From assembly GCA_016926875.1 (NCBI GenBank), contig JAFGNU010000023.1, positions 1 to 64,000 of the forward strand: a DNA stretch of 64,000 bases, given 5' to 3'. The translations under genes and the position numbers were made by a program. Origin of the DNA: Anaerolineae bacterium (lineage in GTDB: Bacteria; Chloroflexota; Anaerolineae; Aggregatilineales; Aggregatilineaceae). Below, one piece after another: positions 16,944 to 26,800 of this stretch (position 1 is its first letter; every line of letters starts with the position of its first letter). The notes below the pieces were generated by a model. The model had not been told where the DNA came from. It saw nothing but the letters and a program-made list of their open reading frames with translations, and ran no database searches.

Positions 16944-18206
16944 TTATTCCGTTTCGTCGTCGTCCAGCGACAAATCAACAGACAATTCTTCAGTAGGGCG
17001 GTCGTGTTGTGCCAGGTCGTCCGGCAGCGGCGCCTGGTATATCCCCACCTGGGTATCTGTTATCAAAACGGGTGCAGGTGGCTCGCCCGGTTCGATATCC
17101 GTGCTGCGTTCCATCAGTACCACCACTGCGCTGATATTGTCTTCCCCGCCGCGCTGGTTAGCAAGATCGATCAGGGACTGGGCGATGTCTTCTGGCACGT
17201 CGCTTTGGCCTGCGAGTTTGGCGATCTCGGCTGGGGAAACGTGGCGCGTCAACCCGTCCGAGCACAGGATCAGCCGGTCGCATTCGGTCAGGTTGCGGCT
17301 GTAGAGATCGGCTTCGACATCCTCTACCTGTCCCAACGCACGGTATAACACATTACGCATGGGGTGGACGGCAGCCTGTTCAGGCGTAATATGACCGGCA
17401 GTCAGCAGGGCCTCGACAAAGCTGTGATCATCGGTGATCTGGTTGATCCACCCCTCGCAGCCATCTATCAGGTAGGCACGGCTGTCGCCCACATGCGCAA
17501 CAATCACCCGGTTATCGCGTACAAAAACCAGCGTGATGGTGGTGCCCATCCCCTGCATCTCCGGGTGTTCCTGTACACGGCTGAGCACAGCCCGGTTGGC
17601 ACGCCGGACGGCGCAGCGCAGCTTTTCCAAGATCTCGTTCTCGGACAGATCGCGCAACGTTTCGCTGCCACGCGCCTCGCCCAAAAAGTCAGCCTGGACG
17701 GCCTCGACCGCCAGTCGGCTGGCTTCTTCACCGGCCACCGCGCCGCCCATGCCATCGGCTACCATAGCCAGTACGACGCCATGCCGTGCCCACAACCCTA
17801 CGCGATCTTCATTATTATCGCGCACCTGTCCCACATCGCTGTGCGCGCTGGCACGAGGCACAAGATGCATCTCGGCCAGTTCATCCGGGATCGAAAGTGT
17901 TGCGCCACAGCCAACACAATAGCTGGACAGCGGCCTGTTTAGCGTCCCACAGCGCAAGCAGGTCACCGGGGTGCCTTCAATCGGCGGGGGGAGCTTGGCT
18001 TTGGCTTCGCGCAAATGCTGTACCAGTTCAGGTGCCAGGCTATCTTCCCGCTCCTGCGCATGCTGCACCGCGTCTTCAACGTGCCGGCGGTGTGGGTGGA
18101 TGCCGCGGACGACGGGCCGTTCATCTATGTTGGCGCCGCATTTAAAGCAGAAGATCGCACGCGGCAGGTTTTCGTGCCCACAGTTGGGACACGTTCGTGT
18201 TTCCAT
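16944..18206 (-). CDS. PP2C-type Ser/Thr phosphatase with N-terminal zinc ribbons
   Basis: The product has 420 residues. Residues 1-25 form a zinc ribbon (CPNCGHEN to FCFKCG), and a second ribbon follows near residue 90 (CLRCGTLN to YCVGCG). From about residue 125 the PP2C domain shows HSDVGQVRDNNEDRVG, MVADGMGGAVAGEEAS, TTITLVFV, AHVGDSRAYLI, ILCSDGLTRHV and GGEDNISAVVV: all metal-binding Asp residues of the family. It should dephosphorylate Ser/Thr targets and oppose kinases like the one at 45387. The start at 18206 has GGAG nine bases before it; ATG 18221 is also possible. Ribbon-phosphatase fusions occur in related bacteria, where the ribbons probably bind partner proteins. Confidence 0.9.
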   Translation of the reverse strand: METRTCPNCGHENLPRAIFCFKCGANIDERPVVRGIHPHRRHVEDAVQHAQEREDSLAPELVQHLREAKAKLPPPIEGTPVTCLRCGTLNRPLSSYCVGCGATLSIPDELAEMHLVPRASAHSDVGQVRDNNEDRVGLWARHGVVLAMVADGMGGAVAGEEASRLAVEAVQADFLGEARGSETLRDLSENEILEKLRCAVRRANRAVLSRVQEHPEMQGMGTTITLVFVRDNRVIVAHVGDSRAYLIDGCEGWINQITDDHSFVEALLTAGHITPEQAAVHPMRNVLYRALGQVEDVEADLYSRNLTECDRLILCSDGLTRHVSPAEIAKLAGQSDVPEDIAQSLIDLANQRGGEDNISAVVVLMERSTDIEPGEPPAPVLITDTQVGIYQAPLPDDLAQHDRPTEELSVDLSLDDDETE

Positions 18207-18351
18207 AACCGCTTTCTCCATTATCCATGCCCCCCAAAGTTTCATATGATTGTACTGCTCAGGAGCCGGGTGGCAAGTCGATACAGGCTGCTCTGGCACA
18301 AGAAACAGTCTCACCGTAAACACATGGTGTTGACAGGTGACAAAAATCAGT

Positions 18352-18381
18352 TTGAGTTATGGCGCTTTTGTATCATATAAT
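18352..18381 (+). promoter_or_regulatory. Candidate promoter of the HEAT-repeat gene
   Basis: TTGAGT (18352-18357) and TATAAT (18376-18381) are spaced by 18 bp, close to the sigma-70 consensus. The predicted start of transcription is about 28 bases before the TTG start codon at 18416. Confidence 0.6.
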
Positions 18382-18415
18382 TCAATACAGACCGGCACAT
18401 TAAGGGCACACTACT

Positions 18416-19594
18416 TTGGCAATCCCTCGACCGAATATCTGGCAGTTCCAATCAAGACGTAATATTCAGGGCCTCATAACAGCGCTCGAATATCCCGATC
18501 CGGAGATTCGAAGACGGGCTGCCGACGCGCTGCGCACGCTGGATGCCACGCAGGCTGTGCCTGCCGTTAAGGCGGCGCTCCAAAACGAGGCCGACCCACG
18601 AACCCGTGCTCACCTGTCGACTACACTGCATGTGTTGAGTCATCGAACAGATATCGAAAGCCTGATCAAGGCTGGTGATGTGCAAAACCTGATTCAGGCG
18701 CTCAAGAGCCGCCATCCCAAAAACGTTGTGGCAGCAGCCCAGGCGCTGGGCAGGCTGGGCGACCGCATAGCAGTCGAACCGTTAATTATGCTCTTTAACA
18801 ACGGCTCTGCTCCACCCCAGGTGCGGCTGGCGGCGGCTGAAGCACTGCTTGAACTGAAAAGCGCGCCCGCTGTTATCACGTTGATAGGCGCGTTGAAGCG
18901 TGATTCCTGGCAGGTGCGGCGCAATGCGGCGGCAGTTTTGGGACAATTGCAAGCCAGTTGGGCCGTGGCACCGCTGGCGAAAGCGCTGGACGACCCAAAC
19001 TCAGTTGTGCGGCGTACAGCAGCCGCAGCGCTCCGTCGAATTGGCACCCCCGAAGCAGTTGCCGTTCTGCGCGATCATTTTGCCCAGCAGCCGCCCAAAG
19101 CCAGGCCGGAACCTGCCGCGCCACATTCCCCGCCAACTGCCAGGGGCAAACCGACAGCCGGACGGATTACATCGGCAGCGCCGCCGCCCTCACCTATGAT
19201 AGCTGAAACAAAGCCCATCGGGCTCCAGGATACGCCGGTTGTTCCCGCAAAAACATCCCCTCTCCTCGAAAAAGAAAGGGCGCCGTCAACACAGCCGGTG
19301 CCTGTTTCTGGTGATACATTACACCCAGCCAGCGAAGAGAGAAAAGCGCTGCGGCCATCTCCGCCTGAACCCACGATCACTCCTGCCAGGCGGCGAGCTA
19401 CTATGCCTGCCGTTGAACCTCAGTTTAGCGAACGCGATACAAAACCGGTGCCGCGTGTGCCTCCGAAGCCTCCCAGCTTGCCAGAAGAAGACGCTCACCC
19501 CACTCTGCACCGGGAGAGTCCCGGCAAAATCAACCGGCCTGTGCTGAAGCTGATCGGATATTTCAGGCGTCGCAGCGAAGATGATAACTCGTAG
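18416..19594 (+). CDS. HEAT-repeat protein with disordered Pro-rich tail
   Basis: This is 392 residues. Residues 15-225 carry about six HEAT/PBS-lyase-like repeats (for example DPEIRRRAADALRTL, DSWQVRRNAAAVLGQL, NSVVRRTAAAALRRIG), which stack into a solenoid used for protein contacts. Residues 230-375 are Pro/Ala/Lys-rich and probably disordered, and the end (LKLIGYFRRRS) is basic. No catalytic motif is present. The TTG start has AAGGG nine bases ahead of it. It lies between the PP2C gene (divergent) and the EamA gene (convergent, only 15 bp away). A scaffold role is inferred. Confidence 0.85.
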   Translation: MAIPRPNIWQFQSRRNIQGLITALEYPDPEIRRRAADALRTLDATQAVPAVKAALQNEADPRTRAHLSTTLHVLSHRTDIESLIKAGDVQNLIQALKSRHPKNVVAAAQALGRLGDRIAVEPLIMLFNNGSAPPQVRLAAAEALLELKSAPAVITLIGALKRDSWQVRRNAAAVLGQLQASWAVAPLAKALDDPNSVVRRTAAAALRRIGTPEAVAVLRDHFAQQPPKARPEPAAPHSPPTARGKPTAGRITSAAPPPSPMIAETKPIGLQDTPVVPAKTSPLLEKERAPSTQPVPVSGDTLHPASEERKALRPSPPEPTITPARRRATMPAVEPQFSERDTKPVPRVPPKPPSLPEEDAHPTLHRESPGKINRPVLKLIGYFRRRSEDDNS

Positions 19595-19609
19595 ATACAG
19601 GCGGTGGGA

Positions 19610-20704
19610 TTAATTGGGAACGTCCGCCGTGAAGTCTGACTGTTCGCCCGGCTGGGGATAGTGCAGGGGTGGCTCAGAGGGCAGCGGTCCTTCTACGCCC
19701 ATCATGCGCCGGATCGCGTCCAGCTCATCCTGAGAAATGTCGCTTTTGCCAAACGCATGTGCAAAGGCAATTTGCTGAAAGACAATACCTGCCATATTCG
19801 GCAGGGGAATCGCGCCGCGCGGCCCAGTTGAACTATAGCGGGTTCGGCTGTACAGCAGCAAGCTTGCACCAAGCGCTCCCACTCCGATCCACTGCATGGA
19901 TGTCAGGCTTTCGCCCAAAAAGAGGTGGGATAACGCCACCGCCACCGCGATCTCGGCAATCGCCAGCAGCGTGGTTTGCAGGCCGCCCAGGTTTTTTACC
20001 CCGGCAAACAGCGTCAGGCGTGACAAGGCTGTTGAGATGGTTAATCCTACCAGCGCCCAGGTGGCATCGGATGTAAGGGGCAGCCAGTGCAAGTCATACA
20101 CTACCCGTGCCATGACCACTACGATAGCCATCACGGTGATCACGTAGAGTGTGACCGTCTGGGACGGCATCTCGTAGAGCACCCGCTGGCTGAGAATCAC
20201 TGTGCCTGCAAACAACAGCGCATTGCCCAGCATAAACCCGACGCCCAGCCAGTTCACCTCACCATGCACCCCGCCTGTGATCAGCAACAGGCCGAATATC
20301 GACAGCAGCACCCGCAGGCCGGTTCGCCACGAGAGTGTTTGTCCGCCCAGGCGTACCAGGATGACAACAAATACCAGATAGGTGCCGTTCAACAACTGGG
20401 AAACCGAAGCATCCAACCGGCTCAAGCCATTGTAGTACATCAATGAACCGATGCCGTTTATCATCCCCACAACGGCGCAGCCCAGAAAGCCAGCCGTATA
20501 AATGTAGATATACTGACGCCAGAAGACCAGATAGATCACCCACAGGAGCGCGGCGGCCAGCGCCGTGCGTACTGCTGTCACGGTGAAGGGGTCCGAACCA
20601 CCACGCATGGCCAGCTTGCCAAACACCGGTGCCAATCCCAAAAACACCGGCGACATCAACGCGGCAAGCATATCGGTGCGTGTGGTCATGTCATAGTTGG
20701 ACAT
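19610..20704 (-). CDS. EamA/DMT-family transporter with C-terminal extension
   Basis: This is 364 residues. About ten hydrophobic helices in two EamA halves are seen (first half SPVFLGLAPVFGKLAM to GLLLITGG; second half WLGVGFMLGNALLFAG to LGASLLLYS). The first helix has the family's FGKLA segment. Such proteins export metabolites or amino acids; the substrate cannot be read. The family usually ends near residue 300, but this one has about 75 further soluble residues (from TRYSSTGPRG), including a short helical piece ISQDELDAIRRMMGV. The start is uncertain (20704 ATG chosen, no clear ribosome site). It follows the receiver-kinase gene by 27 bp and could be its co-transcribed partner. Confidence 0.82.
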   Translation of the reverse strand: MSNYDMTTRTDMLAALMSPVFLGLAPVFGKLAMRGGSDPFTVTAVRTALAAALLWVIYLVFWRQYIYIYTAGFLGCAVVGMINGIGSLMYYNGLSRLDASVSQLLNGTYLVFVVILVRLGGQTLSWRTGLRVLLSIFGLLLITGGVHGEVNWLGVGFMLGNALLFAGTVILSQRVLYEMPSQTVTLYVITVMAIVVVMARVVYDLHWLPLTSDATWALVGLTISTALSRLTLFAGVKNLGGLQTTLLAIAEIAVAVALSHLFLGESLTSMQWIGVGALGASLLLYSRTRYSSTGPRGAIPLPNMAGIVFQQIAFAHAFGKSDISQDELDAIRRMMGVEGPLPSEPPLHYPQPGEQSDFTADVPN

Positions 20705-20731
20705 AGGATATATTGAGAACCACGCCACATA

Positions 20732-21997
20732 TCAACGGAATTCGAGGGTCTGTCCTGATACGTTAGAGGACAGCGGTAATACAATAATAAACGTGCTGCC
20801 CGGCAGCCGTTCCTCGTCACGGCCTTCGCTCTTGACCGAAATTTTCCCGCCGTGTGCCTCAACGATTCCCCGGCAAATAGCCAGTCCTAACCCCAACCCT
20901 CCCCCCCGAAACGCCGTTTTGCTGGTCGAGTGGAGCTGCGTATCGCCCGCCGTGTAAAATCGCTCGAAGATATACTTCTGGTCGTTCGGATCGATCCCGA
21001 TGCCGGTATCCTGAATGCTGATCTGGACCTGTTCAGGCTGCATTTCGGCGCGCAGCGTGATTGAACCACCATCCGGCGTATACTTGATCGCATTGCCCAA
21101 AATATTGCTGCACGCCAGCTCCAACAGCGCTTTATCTGCATAGAGCTGCGTTGGGCACCCCACAAGATCATAAACCAGCTTCAGATCGCGTTGTTGGAGC
21201 ACCTGGGCATACCCCTCAACGGAGCGTTTAATCACGTCATCCAGGTCGGTTGGACCGGGCTTTAGACTGATGCGTCCGGACGCGATCCGGGACACGGTAA
21301 TGATCTCGTTGACAACAGCTTGCAAGCGTTCGATCGAGTCCATCAGCCCTGTCAGGCAGGCTTCGACTTCGAGATCCTGGGCCATCAACCGCTGGATCGC
21401 GGGCATCCCCTGAACCAGGCGGCTGTAACCGTATACAGTGGTCAGGGGCGTGCGAAGTTCGTGTGCAGTGAGCTGGATAAAATCATCCTTGATTTGATCC
21501 ATGCGGCGCAGTTCGCGGTTACTGGCCTCCAACTCGCGCACGTTGGCCTCCAACCGTTCAACTAGTTCCTGGCTGTAGGCACGCCGTGCATATTCCAGCG
21601 TTGTAGTGTCCACTTCATCACGTCGCCCGTGTAGATACTCCTTGATCTGGGTTGCCAGCATCGACACATCGACCGGCTTGGTAATGTAACCGTCTACACC
21701 TGCGACATAGGTCTTGTCTCGCTCGAACGAATGACTCTGTGCGGTCAAGGCGATGATCGGCACGGTTGTCAGGGCCGGATCGCTCCGCAGCCGAATTGTG
21801 ATCTCGCGCCCGCTCATATCCGGCAAGTTGATATCGGTCAGGATCAGATCGGGCTGGCACGTTTTTGCCAGATCAATGCCTTCTAACGCCCGGTTGGCTA
21901 CCAGTATTTTGTAACCGGCGTGCCCCAATACCCGCTGGATCAGATTCTGGCTGGCCTCGTCGTCTTCGATATAAAGTATGGTTGTTTGTTTAGTCAT
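20732..21997 (-). CDS. Response-regulator receiver/histidine kinase hybrid
   Basis: This is a 421-residue cytosolic protein. Residues 5-120 are a receiver with [10 protein letters not shown], the phosphate acceptor in [17 protein letters not shown] and GYITKPV. A coiled linker ([21 protein letters not shown]) leads to HisKA with [18 protein letters not shown] and a HATPase domain with [37 protein letters not shown] receiver ahead of the kinase suggests it is switched by another kinase, such as the large hybrid kinase upstream. The receiver resembles the stand-alone one at 41472-41864. The start at 21997 has GGGAAG just ahead. No membrane helix is present. Confidence 0.9.
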   Translation of the reverse strand: MTKQTTILYIEDDEASQNLIQRVLGHAGYKILVANRALEGIDLAKTCQPDLILTDINLPDMSGREITIRLRSDPALTTVPIIALTAQSHSFERDKTYVAGVDGYITKPVDVSMLATQIKEYLHGRRDEVDTTTLEYARRAYSQELVERLEANVRELEASNRELRRMDQIKDDFIQLTAHELRTPLTTVYGYSRLVQGMPAIQRLMAQDLEVEACLTGLMDSIERLQAVVNEIITVSRIASGRISLKPGPTDLDDVIKRSVEGYAQVLQQRDLKLVYDLVGCPTQLYADKALLELACSNILGNAIKYTPDGGSITLRAEMQPEQVQISIQDTGIGIDPNDQKYIFERFYTAGDTQLHSTSKTAFRGGGLGLGLAICRGIVEAHGGKISVKSEGRDEERLPGSTFIIVLPLSSNVSGQTLEFR

Positions 21998-22183
21998 CCG
22001 GTCTTCCCGAAGACATAAAATGTAGTGGCGACATTGGCTGACGTTACTCTCACCCCTCAAGCCCGGCCACCAGGAGTTAGCAGTTAGTGATTGAGCTTCA
22101 CCCCTGCGCTATTTCGAATAGAGAGGCGAAGGCCAACAACCAGGTTGCCGCACTTGCACACACGAGCATAAGTCCCCATCAGG

Positions 22184-23833
22184 CTATTGTAGCGTTTTTA
22201 TGATGCTTTGCAGAAGCTCCTCGTCAACAAAACCACCCTTTTGCAGCAGCGCGTCGATCTGGTTACTCAGGCGCTCGCGTTCGCGGGGCGTGAGTTCCTT
22301 AGCAGTCAGCACGATGATCGGAATCTGGCTGAGAGTCTCGTCAGACTTGAGAATATCGATCACCTGGAAACCATCCATACCCGGCATCATCAGGTCGGTA
22401 ATGATCACATCGGGCCGGGTTTCGCGTACCAGTTCAAGACCGCTCATTCCATCAGCCGCAATCTCAACCCGGTATTGGCCGCGCGTCTGCAAAATCCGGC
22501 TGATCAGCCGCGCCGCATCCAGCTTATCCTCAATCACGACTACACGCCGCACGGTGGTGTCAACCTGTTCCAGGGCCGACAACAGCCCCTCTTCCGGCAG
22601 CGAGATCGTCTGTCCTACTTTAGACACATCCACCTGGCGCGCCCACTGATCGCCCAGGATGTGTTTTTCGACCGGCAGCGTATGGCCTGAGCAGTTGATC
22701 ACAACCACATCATCGGGTTTGAGCATACCGCTGCGCACCATTTTAAACAGCCCGGCAAATGCAACCGCCGTCGCCGGTTCGACCGACAGCCCATCCACGC
22801 GCGCCAGCAGGCGCATGGCTTCGAACGCTTCTTCGTCACTGGCGGTTTCAGCGGTGCCGCCGTACTCCTGCATCAACGACCACAAGATCTCATACGCGCG
22901 CCCAGGGCGGCCTGTGCTCAGCGTAGCGATCAGCGTTTGCGGGTTCTCAACCGGGACGGCGATACGCTGCCCGGCCTTGAACGCATGGATCATCGGGGCG
23001 CAGCCTTCCGACTGGACAATACCGATAGACGGCACCTTATCCGCCAGCCCCAGCTCGATCAACTCCTGGAATCCTTTGGCAACGCCGATTGGTCCCATGC
23101 CGCCGCTCACGCCCTGGATGAACCAGTCCGGGGCGCGCCAGCCCAGGTCTTCGGCAATCTCGTAGGCCATCGTCTTCATGCTCTCGATAGCGGCAATGGT
23201 TTTGACACCGCGATCAAGAAACAGGTTTTTAGACTGGGCAAACCGGGCGGCAACTGCCTTGGTCGCGTCATACGTGCCGGTGACCTTGATCACCTCGGCA
23301 CCATACAGCGCCGCCTCGCGCATCTTTTCGCCGGGCACCTGGCTGGTCAGAAAGGCCCACAGCTTGATCCCGGCGCGCGCAGCATAGGCAGCGTAAGCAA
23401 TAGCCACGTTGCCGGTTGAGGCAACAACCGCTTCACTGATGTTCAGTTCGCGCAGCACCGAGATAGCAACCGACGCCTGCCGGTCCTTAAACGAACCGGT
23501 CGGTCCCTGGCGCTCATCCTTGATATACAGGTTTTTGAGGCCGAGCATAACGCCCAGATTCTGCGCCTTGAGCATTGGCGTGCTGCCTTCGCCCATTGTC
23601 ATGATATGTTCGGTGTTCAGAATCGGCAGCAGTTCATGATAGCGCCACATGCCCAGCTTGCGGGTCGCCAGTTGATCAACCCAGTTGGTCTGGCGCAGCA
23701 TCTCCAGATCGTAACATGCCTCAAGAATAGTCTCCCCACAGCGAGGGCAGGTTGTTTGCCTGCCCTCATAAACCATCCTATGCCCGCAATTCGTGCAACA
23801 CAGTTCAATGTGCTTGGTGGTTGTAAAACTCAA
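22184..23833 (-). CDS. Threonine-synthase-like PLP enzyme fused to a receiver domain
   Basis: This is a 549-residue fusion. Residues 10-45 form a zinc ribbon (CTNCGHRM, CPRCGE) as in archaeal-type threonine synthases. Residues 75-405 are a fold-type II PLP enzyme: EGSTPM, the PLP lysine in TGSFKDRQ, STGNVAIAYAAYAARAG, GVSGGMGPIG, and VINCSGHTLPV. Residues 429-549 are a complete receiver: acidic pair in VVIEDKLD, phosphate acceptor Asp480 in DVIITDLMMPGMDG, Thr510 in VLTAK and Lys532 in LLQKGG. Threonine synthase turns O-phosphohomoserine into threonine; here activity is plausible but untested. The start is TTG, one base after the stop of the giant kinase gene, with GGAG ten bases before. It is the last gene of the sensor operon. 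I know of no described role for this pairing. Confidence 0.9.
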   Translation of the reverse strand: MSFTTTKHIELCCTNCGHRMVYEGRQTTCPRCGETILEACYDLEMLRQTNWVDQLATRKLGMWRYHELLPILNTEHIMTMGEGSTPMLKAQNLGVMLGLKNLYIKDERQGPTGSFKDRQASVAISVLRELNISEAVVASTGNVAIAYAAYAARAGIKLWAFLTSQVPGEKMREAALYGAEVIKVTGTYDATKAVAARFAQSKNLFLDRGVKTIAAIESMKTMAYEIAEDLGWRAPDWFIQGVSGGMGPIGVAKGFQELIELGLADKVPSIGIVQSEGCAPMIHAFKAGQRIAVPVENPQTLIATLSTGRPGRAYEILWSLMQEYGGTAETASDEEAFEAMRLLARVDGLSVEPATAVAFAGLFKMVRSGMLKPDDVVVINCSGHTLPVEKHILGDQWARQVDVSKVGQTISLPEEGLLSALEQVDTTVRRVVVIEDKLDAARLISRILQTRGQYRVEIAADGMSGLELVRETRPDVIITDLMMPGMDGFQVIDILKSDETLSQIPIIVLTAKELTPRERERLSNQIDALLQKGGFVDEELLQSIIKTLQ

Positions 23834-23834
23834 G

Positions 23835-26800
23835 TTATTCGTTCTCCTGTGTACGCCCTAAACGCGATTTTACCCGGTCCAGCAAGTTTTGCTCATCGAT
23901 GGCATCCTTGCGGTAGATGTCGATTTCTTCGAGCGCTGCACGCTCATCTGCGCTGATGTCCTCGGCTGTCAGGACCAGCACCGGGATATGCGCCATCTGT
24001 TCGTCGGAGCGCAGCGCTTGCAGCACTTCAAAACCGTCGATGCCCGGCATTCGCAAGTCCAGAATTACCAAGTCGATCTGCTGTCCGTGCCGGATCACAT
24101 CCAATGCCTGCTGGCCGGTAGTCACTTCCAGGATATGATACCGTTCCGAGGCTTCCAGCGCTTCCCGAAACACCCGAATACTTTCGGGCTTATCGTCCAC
24201 CAACAGGATACGCTGGCGCCCGTTTCCAACCTTCACGCCCTGAATCGCGTCAAGCAGTTGATCCTCGGAAAACGGCTTGATCAGGTACTCCGATGCGCCC
24301 AACTGAAAACCGCGCCCGGTATCCGCGTCGATGCTGCACACAATGACGGGCGTTTCGAACGTATCGTCGGCGTCCTTCAGGCGTGCCAGCACATCCCAGC
24401 CGTCCCGGTCAGGCATGTTCACATCCAGCAGCACCACATAGGGCTGGTATGCTATGACCAGCTCTTCGGCGTTGTCGGAGTGCGTACAACCGATCACATC
24501 ATACCCTGCCCGCGACAGGTAGCGGCGATAGAGGTTGATCATCTCGACATCATCCTCGACCACCAGCACTACCCGGCTGTTTGCCGGTGGAGCCGTACTC
24601 TCAGCAAATTCGGCGGCGGCCTGGAAAGCAGCATCGCCGGATTCACCCGCTTCGTCAGGTGCTTCACCGATCTCATCCATCGGCACGGTAGGGATCGTTA
24701 CGCTGAACGTGGAGCCTACCCCCGGAGTGCTTTGCACCCAGATACGCCCACCTTGCAGCTCGGTGAGTGACTTGGCCAGTGGCAGCCCCATGCCGGTGCC
24801 CTCCACTGCGCGCGTGGTCGAGTTATCCACTTGCTGGAACGCCTCGAACAGCAGCGGCATATCCTCTTGGGCGATGCCAATGCCGGTATCGGTCACGCTC
24901 ACCTGGATGAATGGCTGCTCATCTTCGACAACAGGGAAAGCGGACACCGTGATTCGTCCCTGGTTGGTAAACTTGGCGGCGTTAGATACCAGGTTCAGCA
25001 ATATCTGCCGCGTTCGGAACTCGTCCCCATAGGCGTCGGGCAGGTTATCCGCCAGTTCGGTGTGCAGTTCGATCGGCCTGTCGCGGGTCAGCCCGACTGC
25101 CGTTGACATCACACCACTGATCACGTTTGGCAGCTTGAAGTATGCGTGTGACAGTTCCATCTTCTTGGCCTCGATCTTGGCCTGGTCGAGAATATCGTTT
25201 ACCAGGCCGAGCAAATGCTTACCGCTCTCGAAGATGGTCGTCAGGTCTTGCTCCTGTGTTTCGGTTAGCGGCCCGTCGATGCCCTTCAGGATCACGCGCG
25301 AAAAACCGATGATCGAGTTGAGCGGCGTGCGTAGCTCGTGGCTCATCGCGGCCAGGAAGTTCGTTTTCAGCCGGTCGACTTCGAGCAACTGCTCGTTGGC
25401 AATCTGCACTTCGCGCAGCAAGCGCGAATTCTGGATAACAGCGCCCAGCGACCCGCTGAGCGTTTGCAGCAGGCGGAGATCGTTATCATCAAAGGCGTTG
25501 AGTGCCTCGCTGGCCACGATCAGCACGCCGACCAGATCGCCGGTGGTTTGCATCGGCACGGCCACTACCGAGCGCGCGCTTTCAGAGCCGGGCAGGCGGC
25601 GCGGGTCTTGAGACAGATCGCCGATTACGACAGCTTCGTTATGGCGCGCCACCCAGCCTACCAGGCTGCGGTCGATGGATGTGGCAGAGAGATCGGTTTC
25701 CATGCCGGACGGACTCGCCTCTGCACTCATCAGCAGAAACTCACCGGACTCGTCCGGCAGGAATATCTCGACCATTTCCACGCCCAGTGTATCGCGCAGC
25801 GTATGCACCGCCTGTTGAAGCGCTTCGTCCAGGTCAGGCGATGTGGTAGCCGCGGTCGTCACATTGTACAGGAACGACATTTCCTCGGCTCGATGTTCGG
25901 ATACCTCGAACAGGCGAGCGTTGTCAATAGCCGTTGCCACCAGGTCGGCCAGCGAAGCCAGCATACGGGTGTCTTCTTCTGTAAACGTGCCGGGCTGGTC
26001 GCTCTGCACGTCCAGTGCACCCAGGATTTGCCCCCTGGCGATCAGCGGCAGCGCCATCTCGGAGCGTGTAGCGGGCAGATATGGATTCACCCAGTGCATT
26101 GTCTCAGGGGCGGTGGTATCCAGCACGATCTGCGGTTGGCCGTTTGCAGTTACCTGCCCGATCACCGACTGCGATCCCACCGGCAGGTTGTGGCCGATTT
26201 CGAGCAGTTTTTGCCCGGCCTCACCGGTTGAAGCAGCCAGGTTTGCCAGGGTACCGTCGTCACTCAGCATAAATATTTGCACGTGATCGTATTCGAATGA
26301 GTCCCGGATCAGGTTCACCACCTGCGGGAACAGTTGATCAAGCTGCAAGATTGAGGTTACAGCCCCGCTGATCTCGGCGGCAGTAGCCAACTGGCGGGCG
26401 CGGCGCTGTGCTTGCCGGAACAGCCGGTCGTTCTCCAACGCAACGGCAGCCTGGTCGGCCAGGGATTCATAGATACGAACCTGATCCTCGGTATGTGTCC
26501 ATGGAGTAGGCAAACCGAGCACGATCAGCCCCAGCGGGCGCCCGGCCATCGTCAGCGGGATCATAGCTGCCGCCCGGTTGCCCATCGCTTCTAATGCTGT
26601 CTGTGCTGTTTCGTCCAGGCTGGTATCCTGACCCACGTCGTTGCAGCAGCGCACGTCAAACGATGTAAGCTGTCCCCAAAATGGAAACTCGTCGGACCGC
26701 CAGCGCTGCCCGGCCAGGTTATCCTTACCGACCTGGCCCCAATCGGCTGCGGCTATCACGGTCTGGTAGCCTTCCTCCAGCCCGGTGCCCAGCAAGACAT

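Noticed and set aside
22000-22183. Spacer after the PLP-receiver gene as the site of a further small gene
   Set aside because: No frame with a start and ribosome site was found; it may hold a promoter for the receiver-kinase gene, but no clear elements are seen.
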